NCBI GenBank assembly: GCA_005878515.1
Contig: VBLZ01000161.1
Span: 1-6,448, forward strand
Direction of reading: 5' to 3'
Source of the DNA: Methanobacteriota archaeon
GTDB lineage: Archaea; Thermoplasmatota; Thermoplasmata; RBG-16-68-12
DNA length: 6,448 nucleotides
The notes under the pieces were generated by a model. It saw only the letters and a list, made by a program, of their open reading frames with translations. It ran no database searches and had not been told where the DNA came from. The position numbers and the translations under genes were made by a program. Positions 1-5,240 of the stretch are shown here, in pieces; position 1 is the first letter of the stretch; each line of letters begins with the position of its first letter.

Positions 1-241
1 GACCGTCACCGCGGACGGGATTGAGCTCCGCGCGGAGACGAACCGCTCCCGGGAGGAGAAGGAGAAGAACTACGAGTACCGCGAGCGGACCTACCAGGCC
101 CTCCACCGCGTGCTGAGCTTCCCGGAGGAGGTCAAGGCCGACCTGGCCGCTGCGACACTGAAGGAAGGTGCCCTCGAGGTCCGGGTCCCGAAGAGGGAGC
201 CGACCCCGGAGCCGAAACCCGTCAAGGTGCCGGTCGAGTGA
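1..241 (+). CDS. Small heat shock protein Hsp20/alpha-crystallin, C-terminal part
   Basis: This is the 3' part of a gene that enters from the left edge; codons begin at base 2 and give 79 residues before the TGA. Small heat shock proteins are ATP-independent cytoplasmic holdases that keep unfolding proteins soluble. Seen in the sequence: the second half of the alpha-crystallin domain, with the NYEYRER stretch (residues 23-29), the FPEEV turn (40-44), and the family signature ATLKEGALEVRVPK (51-64). A proline-rich tail follows, ending in V-K-V (74-76). That matches the I/V-x-I/V motif which in this family docks onto the beta4-beta8 groove of a neighbouring dimer. The tail has a normal length, so the end is intact; the N-terminal arm and start lie outside the window. 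It precedes the cdc48 gene on the same strand, which pairs two protein-quality-control functions. Confidence 0.93.
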   Translation, partial: TVTADGIELRAETNRSREEKEKNYEYRERTYQALHRVLSFPEEVKADLAAATLKEGALEVRVPKREPTPEPKPVKVPVE

Positions 242-257
242 CTCGGCCCTTGACCTA

Positions 258-274
258 TTCCCTTTCTCTCTCTC
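258..274 (+). terminator. Pyrimidine-only tract after hsp20, possible archaeal terminator
   Basis: Seventeen uninterrupted C/T bases start 17 bases after the hsp20 stop codon. There is no hairpin next to it. Archaeal RNA polymerase can terminate at U-rich stretches without a hairpin, so this could end the hsp20 transcript. The tract is as rich in C as in T, however, and it could equally be part of the leader or promoter of the next unit. This is the only compositionally distinct stretch in the spacer between hsp20 and cdc48. Confidence 0.2.
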
Positions 275-279
275 GCTTC

Positions 280-283
280 GAGG
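280..283 (+). promoter_or_regulatory. SD-like site before the small ORF
   Basis: GAGG (with a following T, GAGGT) lies eight bases before the ATG at 292. It complements the conserved CCUCC core at the 3' end of 16S rRNA at a normal distance. It is the main reason to take the following 26-codon ORF seriously. The match is short and could occur by chance in purine-rich DNA. Confidence 0.35.
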
Positions 284-291
284 TTTTCCAC

Positions 292-372
292 ATGAGTTCA
301 AGTAACGCCGAGTACTTGCTGCGAAATCACGCGAAGGCCGCTCGCGCGGACGCGCGAAAGGAGGCACGCTGA
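292..372 (+). CDS. Possible 26-residue basic leader peptide/small protein before cdc48
   Basis: The ATG at 292 opens a 26-codon frame that ends in TGA at 370-372, two bases before the cdc48 ATG. The peptide begins MSSSNAEYLL and continues as an alanine-, arginine- and lysine-rich stretch predicted to be helical and strongly basic. It has no hydrophobic segment and no recognisable domain. In its favour are an SD-like GAGG eight bases upstream and the near-abutting stop/start arrangement, with the cdc48 SD inside its last codons. Both suggest translational coupling. Against it are the small size, a weaker G/C preference at third codon positions (17 of 25 sense codons after the ATG) than the neighbouring genes, and no known homologue that I recognise. 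It could be a regulatory leader ORF, a genuine microprotein, or a chance frame in the 5' untranslated region. Confidence 0.35.
   Translation: MSSSNAEYLLRNHAKAARADARKEAR
357..364 (+). promoter_or_regulatory. Ribosome binding site of cdc48
   Basis: AAAGGAGG ends ten bases before the ATG at 375 and is a strong match to the anti-SD end of 16S rRNA. It fixes the cdc48 start. The cdc48 frame has a stop at 303-305 and no ATG, GTG or TTG between that stop and 375. Confidence 0.75.
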
Positions 373-374
373 AG

Positions 375-2567
375 ATGGCCGCCGGCCGTGAGAAATTCCT
401 CCGGGTCGCCGAGGCGAAACCCGCGGACGCGGGCCGCGGGATCGTGCGCATCGACCCCGAGGTCATGAAGATCCTCGAGCTGAAGGAAGGGGACATCGTC
501 CTCATCGAGGGCGCGAAGTCCACCGCTGCCGGGGTTCGCCCCGGATATCCCGAGGACGCGAACCGCGGCGTGATCCGGATGGACGGGATGCAGCGTCGCA
601 ACGCCGGCGTCGGAATCGACGACAAGGTCGGGTTGCGGAAGGCACTCGCCCGGCCCGCCGAGAAGGTGTCGCTCGCTCCGACCGAACCGATCCGAATCAT
701 GGGCGGCGAGCAGTACATGGCGCAGGTCCTGCAGGGCCGCGCGATCACCCGCGGCGACGTGATCAGCGTGAGCGTCATGGGCCGCAAGTTCGACTTCGTC
801 GTCACGTCGTTCTCGCCCGGCGCGGATGCCGTCCTCGTGGAAGCCGAAACGGAGATCAAGATCGCCGAGAAGCCGATGAAAGAGGAAGAGGCGAAAGTCC
901 CGAAGGTCGATTACGAGGACATCGGCGGCCTCGGGAGCGAGGTCCGCAAAGTCCGCGAGATGATCGAACTACCCCTCCGCCACCCGGAGTTGTTCGAGCG
1001 GCTCGGTGTCGAAGCGCCGAAAGGGGTCCTCTTGCACGGTCCCCCGGGGACGGGCAAGACCCTCCTCGCCAAGGCCGTCGCATCGGAGACGAATGCGAAC
1101 TTCCATTCGATCTCCGGGCCGGAGATCATGTCCAAGTTCTACGGGCAAAGCGAAGAGAACCTGCGGGACATTTTCAAACAGGCCGAGGAGGAAGCCCCGA
1201 GCATCATCTTCATCGACGAACTGGACTCGATCGCGCCGAAGCGAGACGAGGTCGCGGGCGAGGTCGAGCGGCGGGTCGTCGCACAACTGCTCGCCCTGAT
1301 GGACGGCCTGCAGGCGCGCGGCAAGGTCGTCGTCATCGGCGCCACGAACCGGCCGAACGCGCTCGATCCGGCGCTGCGCCGGCCGGGCCGGTTCGATCGA
1401 GAGATCGAGATCGGCGTCCCGGACCGGGATGGCCGGCTGGAGATCCTCCAGATCCATACCCGCGGCATGCCCCTGTCGAAAGACGTCGACCTGAAGGAAC
1501 TCGCGGGCCTCACCCACGGATATGTCGGCGCCGACCTCGCGGCCCTCTCGAAGGAGGCCGCCATGCGATCGCTGCGACGCATCCTGCCCGACATCGATCT
1601 CCAGGCCGATGTGATCCCGCCCGAAATCCTGAATCGCCTCACGGTCACCCGCGACGACTTCCTGCAAGCGTACCGGGAGATGGAGCCGTCCACGCTGCGG
1701 GAGGTCCTAATCGAAAAGCCCAACGTCCGATGGGAGGACATCGGCGGCCTCGACGAGGCGAAGCAGGAGCTCCGCGAGTCGATCGAGTGGCCGCTCCGCA
1801 TGAACAAGGTGTTCGCGCACTTCGACGCGCGTCCGCCGCGGGGCATCATCATCTTCGGGCCTCCGGGCACCGGGAAGACGTTGCTCGCGAAGGCCGTGGC
1901 CACGGAGTCTGAGGCGAACTTCATCTCCGTCCGCGGCCCGGAATTCATGAGCAAGTGGGTCGGCGAGTCGGAGCGGATGGTCCGCGAGACGTTCCGGAAG
2001 GCGAAGACGGCGGCGCCGTGCATCATCTTCTTCGACGAGGTCGACGCGATCACGCCGGTCCGCGGCGGCATGGAGGACTCGCAGGTCACGGAGCGCGTCA
2101 TCTCGCAGATCCTGACGGAGATGGACGGGCTCGAGGAGTTGCACAACGTCACGGTCATCGCCGCGACGAACCGGATGGACCTCGTGGATCCGGCACTGCT
2201 CCGGCCCGGGCGGTTCGACCGGCACATCTACATCGCGCCGCCGGACCTCGCGACGCGGAAAGCGATCCTCAAGATCCACGCGCGCCGGAAGCCGCTCGGA
2301 AAGGACGTCGACCTCGATGACATCGCCCGGCGGACCGACAGGTACACCGGAGCGGAACTTGCCGCGGTGTGCAACGAGGCCGCGATGCTCGCGATCCGCG
2401 AGACGGCGACGAAGTATCCGGACCTGGACGAAGCGACGCTGAAGAAAGTCACCATCGAGAAGCGGCACTTCGAAGCCGCGTTGAAGAAAGTCCCGCCGCA
2501 GACCGGAGACCCGACGCTCTACAGCCGCATGCCGACCCGGTTCCCGTCGAGTCCGGAAGTCAGCTGA
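375..2567 (+). CDS. Cdc48/VAT (p97-like) double AAA+ ATPase
   Basis: This 730-residue protein is the archaeal counterpart of Cdc48/p97/VAT, a cytoplasmic hexameric unfoldase that threads substrates through its pore and can feed the 20S proteasome. Domains in order: an N-terminal double-psi barrel and beta-clam substrate domain (about 15-165, with DAGRGIVRID and the ANRGVIRMDGMQRRNAGV stretch), AAA module D1 (about 180-435) and AAA module D2 (about 452-705). D1 has Walker A GPPGTGKT (222-229), Walker B IIFIDELD (277-284), sensor N325 and arginine fingers R336 and R339. D2 has the same Walker A (495-502), Walker B IIFFDEVD (550-557), N599, R610 and R613. All catalytic residues are intact in both rings. 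The pore loops read KFYG (254-257) and KWVG (527-530), both aromatic as in VAT, unlike the KLAG of eukaryotic p97 D1. The length is typical. The last residues (RFPSSPEVS) lack a hydrophobic-Tyr-X docking motif. The ATG follows a strong SD. The gene lies after hsp20, and mevalonate kinase follows in the same frame 39 bases downstream. Confidence 0.98.
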   Translation: MAAGREKFLRVAEAKPADAGRGIVRIDPEVMKILELKEGDIVLIEGAKSTAAGVRPGYPEDANRGVIRMDGMQRRNAGVGIDDKVGLRKALARPAEKVSLAPTEPIRIMGGEQYMAQVLQGRAITRGDVISVSVMGRKFDFVVTSFSPGADAVLVEAETEIKIAEKPMKEEEAKVPKVDYEDIGGLGSEVRKVREMIELPLRHPELFERLGVEAPKGVLLHGPPGTGKTLLAKAVASETNANFHSISGPEIMSKFYGQSEENLRDIFKQAEEEAPSIIFIDELDSIAPKRDEVAGEVERRVVAQLLALMDGLQARGKVVVIGATNRPNALDPALRRPGRFDREIEIGVPDRDGRLEILQIHTRGMPLSKDVDLKELAGLTHGYVGADLAALSKEAAMRSLRRILPDIDLQADVIPPEILNRLTVTRDDFLQAYREMEPSTLREVLIEKPNVRWEDIGGLDEAKQELRESIEWPLRMNKVFAHFDARPPRGIIIFGPPGTGKTLLAKAVATESEANFISVRGPEFMSKWVGESERMVRETFRKAKTAAPCIIFFDEVDAITPVRGGMEDSQVTERVISQILTEMDGLEELHNVTVIAATNRMDLVDPALLRPGRFDRHIYIAPPDLATRKAILKIHARRKPLGKDVDLDDIARRTDRYTGAELAAVCNEAAMLAIRETATKYPDLDEATLKKVTIEKRHFEAALKKVPPQTGDPTLYSRMPTRFPSSPEVS

Positions 2568-2606
2568 GCCCGAAAGATTAAGCCGGGTCGGGGGGAATCG
2601 CCGCCG

Positions 2607-3530
2607 ATGGCGGCCTCCGCTCCCGGGAAGCTGATCCTCTTCGGAGAGCATGCGGTCGTCTTCGGTGAGCCGGCCCTCAGCACGGCGATCAACCTCCGCG
2701 CCGAGGTGTACGCGCGGCCGCATTCGGAATGGCGGGCGGACGGCGGCTCGATCGACGAGCCCCGGTACCGATACGTGAAGGCCGCGGTTGCCAAGGTGAA
2801 GACGTCCGGCCCGCTGTGGCTCGAGATCCGGTCGATGGTCCCGAGCGGCGCGGGACTCGGGTCCTCGGCGGCGGTGACCGTGGCGACCCTCGGGACCTTG
2901 CATGGAGTCGGCGGAGCCATCGACCCGAAGACGATCGCGCGGGAGGGCTTCGAGGTCGAACACGAGGTCCAGGGCCGCGCGAGCCCGATCGACACGAGCA
3001 CGGCGAGCGCCGGCGGCGGACTCCTGGTCCTCCCGAAGCCCCAAGACGGACTCCTGTGGACGATCAAACGAGATGCCCGCCAGTGGTGCCTCCACCGGAC
3101 GGACCTCCCCGCCTTCGACTTCGTCATCGGCAACACGGGGATCAGCGCCGCGACCGGGCCGCTCGTCGCGAACGTGAAGGAACGGGTGGACCGATCCCCC
3201 GAGACCGCGAATGCGGTACGCGAAATCGGCCGGATCACCCTGGACGGATTGGACGCGCTCCGCCGCAACGACCTCGTCGCGGCCGGACGTCTAATGGACC
3301 GGAACCACACCCTTCTCAATCAACTCGGCGTGGGTCATCCAATGCTCGACCGCCTGGCGGACGCCGCGCGGAAGACGAGCTACGGCGCGAAGCTCACCGG
3401 GGCCGGCGGCGGCGGGAGCATCGTGGCCCTTTCGGACCGCCCCGCGGAGACCACCGAGGCGATTCGCGCCGCGGGAGGAAAAGCGTTCGTCGTCACATCG
3501 GACCCGATCGGAGTAGCGAGCCTTTCATGA
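2607..3530 (+). CDS. mvk: Mevalonate kinase (GHMP kinase family)
   Basis: The 307-residue cytoplasmic enzyme phosphorylates mevalonate at the 5-hydroxyl using ATP, an early step of isoprenoid synthesis and so of archaeal membrane lipids. GHMP motif 1 is at 5-20 (APGKLILFGEHAVVFG, with K8 and E14), and GEHAVVFGEPAL is the hallmark of mevalonate kinase within the superfamily. Motif 2, the ATP-binding glycine/serine loop PSGAGLGSSAAV, is at 79-90. SPIDTSTASAGG (127-138) carries the likely catalytic D129. Motif 3, KLTGAGGGGSIVAL, is at 262-275. The length is normal for archaeal forms. The ATG follows a G-run at 2590-2595. It is the first ATG after the cdc48 TGA, and the frame is open all the way back to that stop. 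The gene end overlaps the hutI start by four bases (ATGA), which implies one transcript and coupled translation. Other GHMP kinases (pantoate, galacto- or homoserine kinase) are less likely given motif 1. Confidence 0.9.
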   Translation: MAASAPGKLILFGEHAVVFGEPALSTAINLRAEVYARPHSEWRADGGSIDEPRYRYVKAAVAKVKTSGPLWLEIRSMVPSGAGLGSSAAVTVATLGTLHGVGGAIDPKTIAREGFEVEHEVQGRASPIDTSTASAGGGLLVLPKPQDGLLWTIKRDARQWCLHRTDLPAFDFVIGNTGISAATGPLVANVKERVDRSPETANAVREIGRITLDGLDALRRNDLVAAGRLMDRNHTLLNQLGVGHPMLDRLADAARKTSYGAKLTGAGGGGSIVALSDRPAETTEAIRAAGGKAFVVTSDPIGVASLS

Positions 3531-4837
3531 GACCGGTCCAGGCCCACAAGATTCGCGCGACCCGCGAGGAACGAGCGGCCGAACCCCGGTCCCTCCTCGT
3601 GGTCCACGCGACGGAACTGCTGTCCTTGCGAGGACCCCCGGGCCCACGCCGACACGAAGCGGCCGGCGAACTCGGGATCGTGGAGGATGGGGCCCTCTAC
3701 GCCGAAGGCGAGCGGATCGTCGACGTCGGCGCGACCGCGGAAGTGCTCGGTCGACATCCTCGTGCGAGTGTGACGATCGACGCGACCGGACAGACGGTCC
3801 TGCCCGGCTTCGTAGACGCGCACACGCATTCCGTCTTCGCCGGAACCCGGGAGCACGAGGTCGACTGGAAGGCGAAAGGCATGGGGTATCGAGAAATCGC
3901 GGCTCGCGGAGGCGGCATTCTCCACACCGTGCGAGCGACGAGGGACGCCCGCGAGGAAGATCTGGTCCGAACGGCGGCGGAGCGCCTCCGGTCGATGCTC
4001 GCCTTCGGGACGACGACGATCGAGGTGAAGAGCGGATACGGACTGCGGACCGCGGACGAGCTCAAGATACTGCGCGTCGCGGCGGAGGCGGGTCGGACCT
4101 CGGGCGTCGATGTCGTTCGGACCTTCCTCGGGGCGCATGCGATTCCCCCGGAATTCGAGGGTCAGGTCGACGCCTACGTCGATCTCGTGGGCGGTGAAAT
4201 GGTCGATGCGGTCGCGACGGCTCGGCTCGCCTCGTACTGCGATGTGTTCGTTGACGACGGATATTTCTCTGCGGAACAAGGCAAGCGAATCCTCGGCCGC
4301 GCGAAGGCGGCTGGCCTCGCGACGAAGGTCCACGCGGACGAACTCGCGGACTCCGGGGGTGCCGCACTCGCCGCGGACCTCGGGGCGGCATCCGCGGACC
4401 ATCTGCTCCATTCGTCCCCCGAGGGAATCGATGCACTCGCGCGGACTGCGGTCGTCGGGGTCTTGCTGCCCGCGGCATCTTTGGTCTCCCATCTCCCGTT
4501 CGCGGATGGCCGGCGGCTAATTGCAGCGGGCGTTGCCGTCGCCCTCGGGACGGACTTCAACCCGAACTGCTGGTCCGAGTCCACGCAACTCACGATCGCG
4601 CTCGCGTGCCACCACAATGGCCTGCTGCCGTCGGAGGCGGTGGTGGCCGCAACGATCAACTCGGCGCACGCGATCGGATTGGGGGACGAGGTCGGGAGCT
4701 TAGAGCCTGGGAAATTGGCGGACCTCGTGATCCTCGGGGTCCCTTCGTATCGCCACCTCGGGTATCGCATCGGCGGGAACGCGGCCCGCGTCGTCATCAA
4801 GCGAGGCGCGGTCCAGGTCGGCGGCCCCCTCCGGTAG
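3527..4837 (+). CDS. hutI: Imidazolonepropionase (histidine degradation)
   Basis: The 436-residue amidohydrolase hydrolyses 4-imidazolone-5-propanoate to N-formimino-L-glutamate, the third step of histidine breakdown in the cytoplasm. The fold is a metal-dependent TIM barrel flanked by a small beta-sandwich. Visible motifs: FVDAHTHSVFAGTRE (95-109) with metal ligands H99 and H101; EVKSGYGL (166-173), typical of HutI; GAHAIPPE (202-209) with H204; KVHADEL (267-273) with metal ligand H269; ADHLLH (290-295); and GTDFNPN (341-347) with metal ligand D343. These correspond to the ligands known from Bacillus HutI. The C-terminal LEPGKLADLVIL (392-403) returns to the beta-sandwich. The start is the ATG overlapping the mevalonate kinase stop (ATGA). 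The frame is open much further upstream, but only as a shadow of that gene. This start gives about 20 residues more than usual before the expected first strand (LLVVHATELL). No other hut genes are visible. Confidence 0.95.
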   Translation: MRPVQAHKIRATREERAAEPRSLLVVHATELLSLRGPPGPRRHEAAGELGIVEDGALYAEGERIVDVGATAEVLGRHPRASVTIDATGQTVLPGFVDAHTHSVFAGTREHEVDWKAKGMGYREIAARGGGILHTVRATRDAREEDLVRTAAERLRSMLAFGTTTIEVKSGYGLRTADELKILRVAAEAGRTSGVDVVRTFLGAHAIPPEFEGQVDAYVDLVGGEMVDAVATARLASYCDVFVDDGYFSAEQGKRILGRAKAAGLATKVHADELADSGGAALAADLGAASADHLLHSSPEGIDALARTAVVGVLLPAASLVSHLPFADGRRLIAAGVAVALGTDFNPNCWSESTQLTIALACHHNGLLPSEAVVAATINSAHAIGLGDEVGSLEPGKLADLVILGVPSYRHLGYRIGGNAARVVIKRGAVQVGGPLR

Positions 4838-4890
4838 TCAAGCCGTCCATCGCCGGCGACGCCTTCATCCGTCCGACTCCGATGCCGCAC

Positions 4891-4897
4891 GGGAGGG
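4891..4897 (+). promoter_or_regulatory. Ribosome binding site of the ABM-like gene
   Basis: GGGAGGG lies five bases before the ATG at 4903. It favours that ATG over the in-frame ATG at 4882, which has no SD-like sequence in front of it and would place this purine run inside the gene. Confidence 0.5.
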
Positions 4898-4902
4898 CTG
4901 GC

Positions 4903-5220
4903 ATGATCGCGAGGACATGGCACGGCGTGACGCCGTCATCCAAAGCCGACGCGTACTTCGACGTGCTGAAGGAGTCAGGGCTGAAGGAATATCGGGAGAC
5001 GCCAGGTAATCAGGGCGTGATCGTCCTCCGCCGAACCGAAGGCGACCGGACCCACTTCCTGTTGATCACGTTCTGGGAGTCGTTCGATGCGATCCGCCGG
5101 TTCGCGGGACCGAATCCGGAGCGGGCGGTCTACTATCCGGAGGACAAAGAGTTCCTCCTCGAATTCGAGCCGACCGTCACCCACTACGACGTGCTGATGT
5201 CGCCCGACGGATCGCGATAG
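4903..5220 (+). CDS. Small ABM-like (dimeric alpha-beta barrel) protein
   Basis: The gene encodes 105 residues starting MIARTWHGVTP. It resembles the antibiotic-biosynthesis-monooxygenase-like single-domain proteins of the ferredoxin-like dimeric alpha-beta barrel superfamily. The pattern seen is a first strand IARTWHG (2-8), a helix (about 13-25) ending in GLKEYRETPGNQG (26-38), strands VIVLRR (39-44) and HFLLITFW (51-58), helix ESFDAIRRFAGP (59-70), the RAVYYPEDKEFLL segment (74-86), and a last strand VTHYDVL (92-98). Family members with close versions of these blocks are mostly uncharacterised, and ABM-fold proteins range from heme- or quinone-related oxygenases to proteins with no known activity. 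No substrate can be assigned. It follows hutI by 65 bases on the same strand and converges with the nucleotidyltransferase gene, leaving 20 bases between stops. It may share the hutI transcript. A start at 4882 would add seven residues. Confidence 0.85.
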   Translation: MIARTWHGVTPSSKADAYFDVLKESGLKEYRETPGNQGVIVLRRTEGDRTHFLLITFWESFDAIRRFAGPNPERAVYYPEDKEFLLEFEPTVTHYDVLMSPDGSR

Positions 5221-5240
5221 GCGCGCCGACCGGACGCACC

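Noticed and set aside
1139..2227. A 362-codon minus-strand open frame inside cdc48.
   Set aside because: Serine/arginine-rich antisense shadow of the AAA modules; no family motif and no credible start signal.
1707..3095. A 462-codon open frame on the minus strand opposite cdc48 and mevalonate kinase.
   Set aside because: The composition is biased to arginine, aspartate and leucine as expected for antisense of GC-rich genes; no motif, and it spans two well-supported genes on the other strand.
2729..3526. A long open frame in phase with hutI that would extend it upstream to about 700 residues.
   Set aside because: The extra part is arginine-, proline- and glycine-rich without domain character and is the out-of-frame shadow of mevalonate kinase, whose motifs are intact in the other frame.
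3380..4492. A 370-codon minus-strand open frame opposite hutI.
   Set aside because: Arginine-rich shadow in GC-rich DNA; the plus strand carries a complete amidohydrolase with all metal ligands.
4606..4902. Extension of the ABM-like gene back into hutI.
   Set aside because: The upstream residues are the shadow of the HutI C-terminus; homologous blocks begin at MIARTWHG and an SD sits just before that ATG.
4838..4902. The 65-base gap between hutI and the ABM-like gene as a promoter or riboswitch site.
   Set aside because: No A/T-rich TATA-like patch, no conserved RNA motif and no notable repeat could be seen; only the SD of the next gene is supported.
5221..5240. A terminator between the two convergent genes.
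   Set aside because: The 20 bases have no hairpin and no T-run on either strand.
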